Shown here: positions 50,792 to 59,576 of the stretch, piece after piece
How positions within the stretch are numbered: position 1 is the first letter of the stretch
Layout: each line of letters starts with the position of its first letter
Program-made: the position numbers and the translations under genes
Assembly (NCBI RefSeq): GCF_024138145.1
Contig: NZ_CP099997.1
Span: forward strand, 3,224,001-3,288,000
Reading direction: 5' to 3'
Length of the DNA stretch: 64,000 nt
Source of the DNA: Natronosalvus halobius
GTDB taxonomy: Archaea; Halobacteriota; Halobacteria; Halobacteriales; Natrialbaceae
The notes under the pieces: model-generated
Databases searched by the model: none
Seen by the model: only the letters and a program-made list of their open reading frames with translations
What the model was told of the DNA's origin: nothing

Positions 50792-52078
50792 CTAGAGCAC
50801 GTACTCGCCGGCGACGTCCTGGGGCGTGACGACCTCTATCTCGCCGGCTTCTTCGAGTTCCTGGACGTGTCCCAGGGTGGCCTCGAGTTCGCCGACGCCG
50901 CCGTCGAATCGGACGAACGAGATGGCGGTGATGCCGCCTAGTTCGGCCGTCGTCTCGAGGGCCTCGCGAGCCTCGTCGCCGTCGGGGTGGACCAGACGCG
51001 GGCACAGTGCGGCGTTCGTGAGGTAGCCGTTGACGGGGTAGCCGCCCGTGAAGCCGAGTTCGTGGTTCGCTTCGACAGCTTCGATTGCCTCGTCGTTGTA
51101 CGCCCCGCCCGGGTAGGCGACGTACTCGGCGTCGTAGCCCTCGTCCTCGAGCCAGGCGGCCGCGTCTTCTATTTCGCTCGCGGGCGTCCGATCGCCCTCG
51201 AGGGCCGTCAGGTCGTTGCCGTGAGCGCCGTAGCTTCCGATGGTCCAGCCGGCGTCGGCGAGTTCGGCGACCTGATCTGCGGTGAGGCGGTCGCCCTCGT
51301 CGTCCTCGGAGGCACGGAGGCGGGATGGGGGGACGAACGCCGTCGCGGAGTAGCCGTACTCCTCGAGGAGGGGCATGGCCTCGGTGAGGTGAGATTCGTA
51401 GCCGCCGTCGAACTGGAGGAGGACGGTCGGATCGGGCTTGGGAACGAAGTGGAGGTCGTCGATCCAGGCCTCGGCCGTGCCGTCGCCGACCCAGATCGAG
51501 ATGTGGATCTCAGTGATCGCGCTCAGGTCGGGGTCGCCGTTGATGTACTCGACGCCGAAGTTCACGTGACGAATGGACATACCGTGGGTCCGCTGGCGGT
51601 AGACCACCTTGTCGCGGGTCTCGTCGTAGAGCTGGATGCCGACGTTGACCGTCGAGTGGGAGGCCACGGCCAGTCCGGGCGTGATCTGGGTCACGTCGAG
51701 GGGTTCGTCGAGTTCGCGCGCGATGCGAACCTGGGACTCTTCTTCGCTCGCCTCGAGAAGGACGGACTGGGAGCCGACGACCGAGTAGTCGGTGTAGGGG
51801 CTTGCCGACCCGGAGACGACCTGCCAGTCGGAGAGGTCTTCGAAGTCGTCGAAGGTTTCGGCTTCCGTCGGCACGTCGCCGTCACCGTTCCCCTCTCCGT
51901 TGTCGTCGCCGTTGCCGTCGCCATTCCCGTTGCCGTTACCATCGCCGTTCCCGTCGCCGTTGCCGTCCGGGTCGCTCGAGTTGCTGTCGTTTCCTCGCGG
52001 TTCGTCGGTCTCACCAAAGCCCATACAACCGCCGAGGGTCAGTGCGCCTGCCGTTGCGAGATAGGTACGTCGCTTCAT
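50792..52078 (-). CDS. Secreted lipoprotein with polysaccharide-deacetylase domain
   Basis: A 428-residue lipoprotein. MKRRTYLATAGALTLGGCMG has two Arg and a lipobox (Cys near 18), so it is probably exported (perhaps Tat) and lipid-anchored. A low-complexity Gly/Asn/Asp linker (about 30-70) leads to a beta-rich region (about 75-215, carbohydrate-binding-like). The C-terminal NodB-type domain (about 220-428) has VLLQFDGGYESH (usual FDDG altered to FDGG), GSYGAHGNDLTAL (metal His pair) and a YPGG motif. It may deacetylate or bind a surface polysaccharide. The altered FDDG motif makes catalysis uncertain. Confidence 0.8.
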   Translation of the reverse strand: MKRRTYLATAGALTLGGCMGFGETDEPRGNDSNSSDPDGNGDGNGDGNGNGNGDGNGDDNGEGNGDGDVPTEAETFDDFEDLSDWQVVSGSASPYTDYSVVGSQSVLLEASEEESQVRIARELDEPLDVTQITPGLAVASHSTVNVGIQLYDETRDKVVYRQRTHGMSIRHVNFGVEYINGDPDLSAITEIHISIWVGDGTAEAWIDDLHFVPKPDPTVLLQFDGGYESHLTEAMPLLEEYGYSATAFVPPSRLRASEDDEGDRLTADQVAELADAGWTIGSYGAHGNDLTALEGDRTPASEIEDAAAWLEDEGYDAEYVAYPGGAYNDEAIEAVEANHELGFTGGYPVNGYLTNAALCPRLVHPDGDEAREALETTAELGGITAISFVRFDGGVGELEATLGHVQELEEAGEIEVVTPQDVAGEYVL

Positions 52079-52262
52079 TGTCGCCGAAAAGGGGTACGAC
52101 GGGGGACGGGGATTGTTATGAACCGGTTGGCGTCCCCGTAGGTCACCACTTCCGAACGGTTTCGTGGCGAACCCGGCCGCTCGAACGGAGGCTCTATCCG
52201 GCGAAATCGCCCAATAATGTGGGTAGGCGACCGTTACCGACGGCCGGTCGCGTGCCGAATCC

Positions 52263-52880
52263 CTACTCGATGTCCGACGAGCGCTTCTCCTTTTCGAGTA
52301 CGCGAACGTGCTCGATTCGCGTGGCAGGGTACTGGCCGTGTTCGTCCTTTTCGACGGCCTTGACCATGTCCCAGACGACGTTCAACCCCGTGGTCACGCC
52401 TTCGAGGGCCTCCATCTCGCAGCCGGTTTTTCCCGTCGTCTCGACGGCGACCTCGAGTTCGAGCCGACCCGACACCGTTTCGTCGTCAGTCGGGCCGTCT
52501 CCCTCGTCTACGCTGTCTTCCCCGGGCGATCCCGCGCTCTCGTCCGCACCATCCTGGAGGAACCGAAACGCCGTGTCGACGTTCGTGATCGGAATCTGGT
52601 GACACATCGGGATCGTCTCCCAGGTGTGTTTGACGGCCTGAATCGCCCCGACGCGCGCGGTCGCGAGCACGTCGCCCTTGCCCACCTCGTCCGCGCGGAT
52701 CGCCTCGAGCGTCGATTCCCGAAGCCGGATCTCGCCGACGGCGACGGCCCGGCGTCGGGTATCGGGTTTGGCTCCCACGTCGACCATCTGGACATCGCCG
52801 TCGTCGGTCGTGTGGGTGAGGTCGCTCGCCGTCGATTCGTGCTGGTCGGCGTCCACGGTGTTCGATCGATCCTCACTCAT
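52263..52880 (-). CDS. moaC: Cyclic pyranopterin monophosphate synthase MoaC
   Basis: Second enzyme of molybdenum-cofactor synthesis, converting the MoaA product to cPMP. 205 residues, with the conserved MCHQIPITNVD (about 96), GKTGCEMEALEGV and VWDMVKAVEKD (catalytic Lys and Asp). An acidic insertion of about 35 residues (GADESAGSPGEDSVDEGDGP, about 110-140) is longer than in bacterial MoaC and halophilic in composition. The start at 52880 overlaps the nnr stop by eight bases; the two are one operon. Confidence 0.95.
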   Translation of the reverse strand: MSEDRSNTVDADQHESTASDLTHTTDDGDVQMVDVGAKPDTRRRAVAVGEIRLRESTLEAIRADEVGKGDVLATARVGAIQAVKHTWETIPMCHQIPITNVDTAFRFLQDGADESAGSPGEDSVDEGDGPTDDETVSGRLELEVAVETTGKTGCEMEALEGVTTGLNVVWDMVKAVEKDEHGQYPATRIEHVRVLEKEKRSSDIE

Positions 52881-54300
52881 CGTCCTCACCCCATATCGCC
52901 GCCGGAATTGCCTCGAGCAGGTCCGACGCGACCAGGCCGAGGTCGTGGCGATCCGCGACGTGCTCGCCGGCACGGCCGTTGACGTATGCGGCGGCCGTCG
53001 CCGCTGTGAAGGGGTCGGCGTGTTCGAGCAACCCCGCGACGATCCCCGACAGGAGGTCGCCGGTCCCGCCGACGGCCATCGCTGGCGTCCCAGCGCGGCT
53101 GATGCGGGTCGTCTCGCCGTCGGAGATGACGTCCGTCGCCCCCTTCGCAAGGACGACGTGGTCCAACTCCGCCGCGAAGGTCTCGATCTCGTCCGTGACC
53201 ACCCGGAGGTCGTCGGCCTCGGGCCCGCCCATCCCCGCGAGTTCGCGCCGGTTGGGCGTACAGACCAGCGTCGCCTCGGTCTCGAGACCAGGGACGACCT
53301 CGAGGGCGTCCGCGTCGACGACGGCTGGGCCGGTGTAGGTCTCGAGAAATTGCCGTGCGGCCTCGAGAGTCTCATCGGCGGTGCCCAGGCCGGGCCCCAG
53401 GACGACCACGTCGTCGTGGCGCTCGGCCGTCTCGACGAGTCCTTCGACCTGGTCGGGCGTTAGCACCTCGCCCTCGTAGGGCTGGACGATCAGGTCCTCA
53501 GCGTACCCCTGGATCTCTCCGGCGACCGTGTCGGGCGCGGCGACGAACGCGAGTTCCATGCCCGCCCGGAGCGCGGCCTGGGCGGCGAGCGCCGGCGCGC
53601 CTGTGTAGGGGCCGCCGCCGATGACGAACGCCCGACCTGTTCGCTCGGCGGGTCGAGCGAGGCCGACGTCGCCGGGGCCCGCGAATCGCTCCGCAGCTCT
53701 CGGGATGCCGATGTTGGCGACCTGGAGCGTCGCCTCGAGGGCTTCGAGTCCCGGTTTGGTGTCGTGAAAGGTGACGACGTGGTCGGCCACGACGCCGTTG
53801 TCGGCGTGCTCGCCCGCGTCGGCGTCGAACCCGGAGGGGACATCGACGCTTACCACCGTCGCGTCGGCCGTGTTGATCGCCCGGGCGGCCGAAGCTGCAG
53901 GTTCCCGGAGGTCGCCGCTGATCCCGGTCCCGAGCATCGCGTCGACGACCACGTCGCACTCGGGGAGGGAAAACGACCGGGAGTCGGTGACTGGCTCGAT
54001 ATCGTACTCGCCTCGCTCGAGCGCCTCCCAGTTCGCTCGCGCGATGTCGGTGCCGATGGCCTCCGGGCGGCCGAGCAACAGGGACGTCACGTCGTAGTCA
54101 TCGAGGAAGCGGACGGACACGAGGGCGTCCCCGCCGTTGTTCCCGCGGCCGGCGACCACGACGACCCGTGCGCCGGGGTCGGCGACGCGCTCGACGGCTC
54201 GAGCGACGGCGTTTCCACTGGATTCCATGAGCTGTCGGCGTGGGACGCCCAGCGCGGCGGCGTTCTCGTCGACGGCGGCCATCCGTTCGCCAGTGATCAT
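52873..54300 (-). CDS. nnr: Bifunctional NAD(P)H-hydrate epimerase/dehydratase
   Basis: A 475-residue repair enzyme that restores damaged NAD(P)H: the epimerase domain (YjeF_N, about 1-210: VVAGRGNNGGDAL, catalytic Asp in VVDAMLGTG) and the ADP-dependent dehydratase domain (about 215-475: VVLGPGLGT, VLKGA-like VLAKGATDV and GTGDLLSGIVAGLL). Both are complete. It overlaps moaC; co-transcription of nnr and moaC occurs in other haloarchaea (recollection). The start ATG at 54300 gives the family N-terminus. Confidence 0.94.
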   Translation of the reverse strand: MITGERMAAVDENAAALGVPRRQLMESSGNAVARAVERVADPGARVVVVAGRGNNGGDALVSVRFLDDYDVTSLLLGRPEAIGTDIARANWEALERGEYDIEPVTDSRSFSLPECDVVVDAMLGTGISGDLREPAASAARAINTADATVVSVDVPSGFDADAGEHADNGVVADHVVTFHDTKPGLEALEATLQVANIGIPRAAERFAGPGDVGLARPAERTGRAFVIGGGPYTGAPALAAQAALRAGMELAFVAAPDTVAGEIQGYAEDLIVQPYEGEVLTPDQVEGLVETAERHDDVVVLGPGLGTADETLEAARQFLETYTGPAVVDADALEVVPGLETEATLVCTPNRRELAGMGGPEADDLRVVTDEIETFAAELDHVVLAKGATDVISDGETTRISRAGTPAMAVGGTGDLLSGIVAGLLEHADPFTAATAAAYVNGRAGEHVADRHDLGLVASDLLEAIPAAIWGEDDE

Positions 54301-54500
54301 GCTCGAGCCTTCGCCGGCCTGCCCGTTGAAGATTGCGGGGTTCGGGTGAGGAGTCGTCGGTCGCCGGAGAAAGCGGGGTTCGGCTGATGAACCGCCGGTC
54401 GCCGGAGGGAATGGGCTTCAAGCGGCGAGTCATCGGGTCGATGGAGGAGGCGTGACGCGACCTGCGAGACGCTTAGGTCCCTCGAGCCCTACCGTCTCCC

Positions 54501-55010
54501 GTGAACGTCTTCTGGCTCGACGAGGACCCGCGCCTGGCGGCTCGCTATCACTGCGACGAGCACGTCAACAAGCTGTTGCTCGAGGCCGCGCAGGTACTGT
54601 GCACGGCGGCTCACGAGAACGGCTACGACGGCGACGACGAGTTCCTCTACGCCTCGACGCACGCGAACCACCCGGTCACGCGGTGGGCGACCGAGTCGGC
54701 AGCCAACTGGCGTCGTCTCCGCGAGCACGCCCGGGCGCTCAACGCGGAGTTTCGCGAGCGCTACGAAAAGCATGAGGACCACGCCAGCTGGACCGTTGTC
54801 GACCGAATCGATCCCGACCTGATCGACTTCCCGAGCGCGGAGCCGACCCCGCGACCACAGGCGATGCCCGAAGCGTACAGACGGCCCGGCGATCCCGTCG
54901 CCGCCTACCGGGCGTACTACGCAGCCGAGAAGGCCCCCTGGGCGACGTGGGCTCACACCGAGCGCCCGCCCTGGCTCGCCGAACTCGAGTCGGGCGACGG
55001 GGATGCGTGA
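54501..55010 (+). CDS. Conserved protein of a phage-like family (HxDKHV type)
   Basis: A 169-residue protein starting at GTG 54501. YHCDEHVNKLLLEAAQVLCTA (about 16-36), HANHPVTRWATES, RPQAMPEAYRRPGDPVAAYR and ATWAHTERPPWL correspond to a family seen in phages (YHVDKHVVKMILE, then PTH.NHP..W). Its function is unknown; Asp/His positions might bind a metal. No phage genes are next to it, so it may be a domesticated gene in this core region. Family assignment by memory only. Confidence 0.6.
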   Translation: MNVFWLDEDPRLAARYHCDEHVNKLLLEAAQVLCTAAHENGYDGDDEFLYASTHANHPVTRWATESAANWRRLREHARALNAEFRERYEKHEDHASWTVVDRIDPDLIDFPSAEPTPRPQAMPEAYRRPGDPVAAYRAYYAAEKAPWATWAHTERPPWLAELESGDGDA

Positions 55011-55013
55011 TCG

Positions 55014-55307
55014 TCAGTACCGAATCTCGAACCCGGTCTCGCCCTGTGGCTCTTCGTACTCGACGTCGACGTCGCTGACGTCGGCCGCCGGACTGCCCTC
55101 GTGACACCACTCGACCATCGACTCGACGGCCACCTCGGGGCCCTCGAAGACCGCCTCGACGCGGCCGTCGTCGAGGTTTGTGACCCAGCCGTCGACGCCT
55201 GCCTCTCGAGCCGTCTCTCTGGTCGTCGCTCGATAGTAGACGCCCTGCACCGTCCCGGAAACGAAGACGTGGGCTCGCATGCCGTCGTCGGGGCGTTCGT
55301 TCGTCAT
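55014..55307 (-). CDS. acyP: Acylphosphatase
   Basis: A 97-residue enzyme that hydrolyses acyl phosphates. GTVQGVYYRATTRETA has the catalytic Arg; GVDGWVTNLDDGRVEAVFEG has the catalytic Asn. ATG 55307 is used; an inner ATG at 55280 (MRAHVFVSG) also matches the family. It is convergent with the phage-like gene, three bases away. Confidence 0.92.
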   Translation of the reverse strand: MTNERPDDGMRAHVFVSGTVQGVYYRATTRETAREAGVDGWVTNLDDGRVEAVFEGPEVAVESMVEWCHEGSPAADVSDVDVEYEEPQGETGFEIRY

Positions 55308-55636
55308 ACGCGAGCAGTGGCTCGCGACGAGCAAAAAGGCACTCCCGAAAGGGGCTTGTTGGAAAGGGGGGGGGGGAGGCGAGGGGTGACTCGCGGGACA
55401 CCCGACGGACGAACGTCAACGCCCGGGTAGGGTGACCCGCGTACTACAGTGGTCAACGAACAGCTACATGTGGGTTCTTCCAAAATTGTTTGGGTCGCGT
55501 GAACACAGGTCAGGGGACCGCTCTCTGGAGTCGCCGACTCGCCACGGGTGGTCGGTCGCCGTCCTCGCAAGTGTGCACGCCGATCCATCCAGGACGGTTC
55601 GACCAACTATTTCTGAGTGAACGTCGAAATCGACCC
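55308..55636. other. Intergenic region, 329 bp, with G-tract
   Basis: No gene seen on either strand. Contains a run of eleven G at 55366-55376, where length polymorphism or sequencing error is likely. The end of the region holds the promoter of the next small membrane gene. Confidence 0.4.
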
Positions 55637-55894
55637 ATGGGTATCATCGACCGGTTCGAAACCGAGTACCTCGACGTCTCGAGTAGCCGTGCGACCGCGC
55701 GCGACATCGTCGAACTCGTCGTTGGGTCGGTGATCTTCGTCACGCTCGCCTGGGTGTTAGTCTCTACGTTCGTTGGCGAGGAGGCCGCGTTGGGCGTTGC
55801 GGTAATTCTAGGGATCATCTTCACTATCACGATACTGTCGCAGGCCTACTGGGGGCTCACCGGACGGTCGGATTATCGCGAGAACGACCGCTGA
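55637..55894 (+). CDS. Small two-helix membrane protein
   Basis: An 85-residue protein with two hydrophobic segments (about 30-47 and 51-72), charged ends and no signal peptide; starts MGIIDRFETEYLDV. ATG 55637 is preferred over the longer frame to 55490, whose extra part lacks protein-like composition. Unknown family. Confidence 0.6.
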   Translation: MGIIDRFETEYLDVSSSRATARDIVELVVGSVIFVTLAWVLVSTFVGEEAALGVAVILGIIFTITILSQAYWGLTGRSDYRENDR

Positions 55895-56001
55895 ACGCCG
55901 TCTCCCGCAACGATTGCGAACGCCACCCTCAGCGACGACCGATGCCATCATCGGCAATGACGCCGAACGCCACCCTCAGCGACGACCGCTGACCCGCAAC
56001 G

Positions 56002-56961
56002 TCACCGGGTCGGAATTCCGTCTTCGGGACGTGGATCCGGTTCGCCGGCCTTTCCCGTCTCGCGTCCGGGGACGGCCGACACCCGCCGGAAGACGGCTTC
56101 CGGGTCGCGGTTCCAGTGCCAGTGCCAGCGCGTCTTCAGGACACACCACAGTTTTCGTGACGTCGACAGCGACGGCTCGGTGTTCAGTACGTCGTACCCT
56201 CGGGCGCGGATGAGTGCGTGGTGTTCGGCGTACAGCACGGCCGCGAGCAGAACCGGAAGCTGGCAGTCCTCGGGGAGATGCTGGATGCCCGTGACGCCCT
56301 CCCGGTACAGCGACTCCGTTCGCCGGAGTTCTTCGGCCATCGCCGTCGCGAACGAGTCGGTCATCTCGAGGCGCTCGACCTGCTGCTCGGTGACCCCGTG
56401 GGCCGCGAGCGTCTCGAGGGGCAGGTAGATGCGGTCGCGTTCGAGCACGTCCTCGCGGACGTCTCGAAGGAAGTTCGTCATCTGGAACGCTTCACCGAGT
56501 TTGATCGCGTAGGGGAGCGCCGCCTCGGGATCCTCGGGGTCCATGATCGCCGTCATCATCACGCCGACGGCGGCCGCCGACCCGCGCATGTACGCCTCGA
56601 GGTCGGCGTAGGTGTCGTACCGACCGGTGTGGATGTCGGATTTCATCGCCTCGACGAACTCGTCGACCTCGGCGTCGCTGATCCCGTATCGTTCTCGAAG
56701 GTCGTTGAAGGCGATGAGGACCGGGTCGTCGGTGCGCTGTTCGCCCAGTGCCTGTGCCCGAAGGGTCTCGAGGCGGGCGGCTTGCTTCTCGGATGGAACG
56801 CCCGAGGCGTCGTCGACGACCTCGTCGGCGATCCGGAAGAAGCCGTAGAGGACGTGCGTCGGTTCCCGGACGCGCCGCGGCAGGAAGCGCGTCGCGAGAT
56901 AGAACGTCTTTCCGGTTCGTCGCTGAATTTCCTTGCCGGCGTGTACGTGTTCTCGATCCAT
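56002..56961 (-). CDS. crtB: Phytoene/squalene synthase (CrtB-type)
   Basis: A 319-residue trans-isoprenyl diphosphate synthase that joins two prenyl diphosphates head-to-head, for carotenoids (bacterioruberin) or squalene. The two Asp-rich motifs are present: YGFFRIADEVVDD (about 41-53) and FQMTNFLRDVREDVLERDRIYLP (about 160-182). ATG 56961 (MDREHVHAG) matches the family; the frame is open to 57027. Phytoene versus squalene specificity is not settled. Confidence 0.9.
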   Translation of the reverse strand: MDREHVHAGKEIQRRTGKTFYLATRFLPRRVREPTHVLYGFFRIADEVVDDASGVPSEKQAARLETLRAQALGEQRTDDPVLIAFNDLRERYGISDAEVDEFVEAMKSDIHTGRYDTYADLEAYMRGSAAAVGVMMTAIMDPEDPEAALPYAIKLGEAFQMTNFLRDVREDVLERDRIYLPLETLAAHGVTEQQVERLEMTDSFATAMAEELRRTESLYREGVTGIQHLPEDCQLPVLLAAVLYAEHHALIRARGYDVLNTEPSLSTSRKLWCVLKTRWHWHWNRDPEAVFRRVSAVPGRETGKAGEPDPRPEDGIPTR

Positions 56962-57060
56962 GTGAATCCCCTTCGTCGACCGATTCGACACCGATCCGAT
57001 ACTATACTGTCCGGCAGAAGCGTACAAAAAGGGAATCCCTCACTAGGTTAAGTTTCGCTC

Positions 57061-57075
57061 GAGAAAGTATTTGTG
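57061..57075 (+). promoter_or_regulatory. Leaderless promoter of the lipoprotein gene
   Basis: GAAAGTATTTGTG, with ATTTG at 57069-57073, 26-30 nt before GTG 57099; the same core and spacing as the aglF copies. Confidence 0.6.
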
Positions 57076-57098
57076 GGCTGGCCAGTAACGACGATACT

Positions 57099-58097
57099 GT
57101 GACGCGACGCGCCCTCCAGATCATCTTTGTGGTCGCCCTGATCGCTCTCGCCGGGTGTAACGGCTTCGCTGCGAGCCCGTTCGAGGACTCGAGTCCCGAT
57201 CGGGAGGCCTACGGTGTCGACGAGCCGCTGGATCCCGAGGAAATCGAGACCGAGACCGAGTTCGACGACGAGGCGACCCCGCCTGGAACCCCGAACAACG
57301 AGTCCGGATGGGTCGACGCCGGACAGGTATTACGAGCACACTCCGAGGCGACCCGGGGAACGACCTATCGCCAGCACAGTCGAAACGTACTCACCCTCGA
57401 GAACGGGACGACGCTGATCGACAATCGCGCTTCGCTGGCGGCCGACCCCGTAGCGGGCACCTTCCACGTCAGTGAACAGTTCGAAGGCCAGGTCTCGACG
57501 CAGTACCCACCATCGCACTTCCCCTTCCCCCTCGACGGGCTAACGGCGGCAGAACAGTGGGTCACCCAGTCTCCCGATTACGAACAGGTCGGGGCGTTCG
57601 AGTACGCGAACGGGTCGACGCGCTACCACCGAATTCGGTCCGGATTCATCGGCTACTACGGCGCGCAACAATCCATGATCAGCTTCGCCGAGAACGTCTC
57701 CGTGGAGCGACTCCAGGACGACGGCGACCGCTACTACCGGCTTCACTCGGAGACGCCACGGGACAGCAACTACCTCGAGGACGAGTTCCAGTTCGAGGCC
57801 TACGTTGACAGCGAGGGCGTCATCGTCTATACTGCCATCGAGGGAACGATGCGCTTCGAGGACATGCCGTATGCAGCGCGGCTCGACGAGGGGGAACTCG
57901 AAGGACAGACGATCACCGTCCAGCAAGTGACTACCACGACGGACATCAACGAGACGGACCTCGAGGAACCCGACTGGGTCGAGACGGCGCGAGAGGAGGC
58001 TCCCGATCGGGAAGACAGGCTCGAGCGCGGCGACGCCGAAGACGAACCGGCTGAAGGGAACGGCGACGACGCTCCTGAAAATAGTACTGACGACTAG
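57099..58097 (+). CDS. Secreted lipoprotein of haloarchaeal type (DUF7537-like)
   Basis: A 332-residue lipoprotein from GTG 57099: MTRRALQIIFVVALIALAGC, lipobox Cys at 20, an acidic linker to about 65, then a beta-rich folded domain (about 70-290) and an acidic C-tail. It resembles the haloarchaeal DUF7537 lipoproteins by layout; this is tentative. Its promoter matches that of the aglF genes, so they may be co-regulated. Function unknown. Confidence 0.7.
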   Translation: MTRRALQIIFVVALIALAGCNGFAASPFEDSSPDREAYGVDEPLDPEEIETETEFDDEATPPGTPNNESGWVDAGQVLRAHSEATRGTTYRQHSRNVLTLENGTTLIDNRASLAADPVAGTFHVSEQFEGQVSTQYPPSHFPFPLDGLTAAEQWVTQSPDYEQVGAFEYANGSTRYHRIRSGFIGYYGAQQSMISFAENVSVERLQDDGDRYYRLHSETPRDSNYLEDEFQFEAYVDSEGVIVYTAIEGTMRFEDMPYAARLDEGELEGQTITVQQVTTTTDINETDLEEPDWVETAREEAPDREDRLERGDAEDEPAEGNGDDAPENSTDD

Positions 58098-58151
58098 CTC
58101 GAGCAAAGTGCCCACCAAATAGCACTGGTGACTGGCGTTCGCCCAGCGTGT

Positions 58152-59396
58152 CTACACCTCGTCCTCGACCAACTCCTCGGCCAGCATCGGCAAGAACGTC
58201 CCGATGTCGGTGACCATCCCGATCGCCTGGGCGCTCCCACGGTCGAGCAACTGGGTGACGGTCGCGGGGTTGATGTCGACACAGACGGTCTTCGTCGTCG
58301 ACGGCAGGCAGTTGCCAACGGCTACCGAGTGCAACAGCGTCGAGAGCATCAGGACGAGGTCGGCCTGCTGGGCCTGCTCGCGGATCGCGTCCTGGGCCTC
58401 GATTGAGTCCGTAATCGTGTCCGGGAGCGGGCCGTCGTCCCGGATCGACCCCGCGAGCACGTAGGGGACGTCGTTAGTCACGCACTCGTACATGACGCCG
58501 CTGTCGACGATACCTGCGTCGACGGCCGCCTCGATCCCCCCGGCGCGGCCAATCTCGCTGATCGTGTAGATGTGGTGCTTGTGGCCCTTCCGTGGGTGCT
58601 CGAGTGTCTCCGTGTCGACGCCGAGAGAGGTTCCGTACAGGTCGCGCTCCAGGTCGTGGACCGCGAATCCGTTGCCCGCGCTCAGCGCGTCGACGTATCC
58701 CTCGCGGACCAGGTCGGCGAGGGCCTCCCGCCCCCCGGCGTGGACGATGGCGGGTCCACAGACGACCAGGACGGTGCCGTCGCTCTCGGCCACGTCGCGC
58801 ATCTCGTCGGCGATTTCCTCGATCAGCGACTTCGAGGGCCGCTCGCTCGAGACGCCACCCTGCATGAAGCCGAACGCGCTCCCCTTCCCGCGGGGCCGTT
58901 CGGGCGGTTCGACGCGAATGCCGGTTTCCCCCGTGACGACGAGGTCGCTTTCCTCGATGGCGTTGAGGACGCGCGTCCGCACGCGCACCTCGTCGGCCTC
59001 GTCCTCGGCGCGGGAGACGACCAACGCGCAATCCATCTCGACGTTCTCGACGGAGATCCACTCGCCGTCGACGCGGACCTCGGTCGGGTGGTTCGTCGTC
59101 GAGTAGAAGTCGATCGGCACCACCTGGTCGGCGGGCGCCGCCTCGAGCGTCGCGTCGCGCGGATCGGCGACGGTCGCGCCGTTCTGGTTGAGTTCGTGGA
59201 GGATCGCCCGGAGATCCGCCTCGCTTTCGGCGCTGACGGCCATCCGGCAATAGGACTCCGCGTGTTTGTGTCGCCCAACTTCGAACGCCTCGACGTCGAA
59301 CTCGCCGCCGAGGTCCATCACGGCCCCGAAACACCGGGCCATCGTCCCGGAGTCGATGATGTGCCCCTCGAGTTCGACGGTACGACTGACGGTCAT
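58152..59396 (-). CDS. TIGR00300/ArgZ-type archaeal ornithine cyclodeaminase-like enzyme
   Basis: A 414-residue member of the archaeal TIGR00300 family (LOR/SDH-like N-terminal region, then a nucleotide-binding C-terminal half). Members such as ArgZ/AgrE convert ornithine to proline. MTVSRTVELEGHIIDSGTMA is the family start; MQGGVSSERPSKSLI, VLVVCGPAIVHAGGREALA, LSAGNGFAVHDLERDLYGTS and GHKHHIYTIS are conserved blocks. ATG 59396 is chosen over 59450. Function assigned by family. Confidence 0.85.
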   Translation of the reverse strand: MTVSRTVELEGHIIDSGTMARCFGAVMDLGGEFDVEAFEVGRHKHAESYCRMAVSAESEADLRAILHELNQNGATVADPRDATLEAAPADQVVPIDFYSTTNHPTEVRVDGEWISVENVEMDCALVVSRAEDEADEVRVRTRVLNAIEESDLVVTGETGIRVEPPERPRGKGSAFGFMQGGVSSERPSKSLIEEIADEMRDVAESDGTVLVVCGPAIVHAGGREALADLVREGYVDALSAGNGFAVHDLERDLYGTSLGVDTETLEHPRKGHKHHIYTISEIGRAGGIEAAVDAGIVDSGVMYECVTNDVPYVLAGSIRDDGPLPDTITDSIEAQDAIREQAQQADLVLMLSTLLHSVAVGNCLPSTTKTVCVDINPATVTQLLDRGSAQAIGMVTDIGTFLPMLAEELVEDEV

Positions 59397-59576
59397 CGGT
59401 CGGGCTTGGTTCCGGGGGACCGTGAATCTGTGTATCACTCTATCACTCACTCGAAGGTCGGCGTGACCCGCGAGCCGATTTGCGGACCTCTCACCGCCGA
59501 CCCGAGCGCTCGTTCCTCGCCGTCCTGGAGGTTGTAGTCGACGACTACCAAAGTCACGCGAGAGTGATGGTCGCGT

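Noticed and set aside
55366-55376. Run of eleven G as a structural element (G-quadruplex)
   Set aside because: A single homopolymer without spaced G-tracts; a sequencing-length artefact is as likely.
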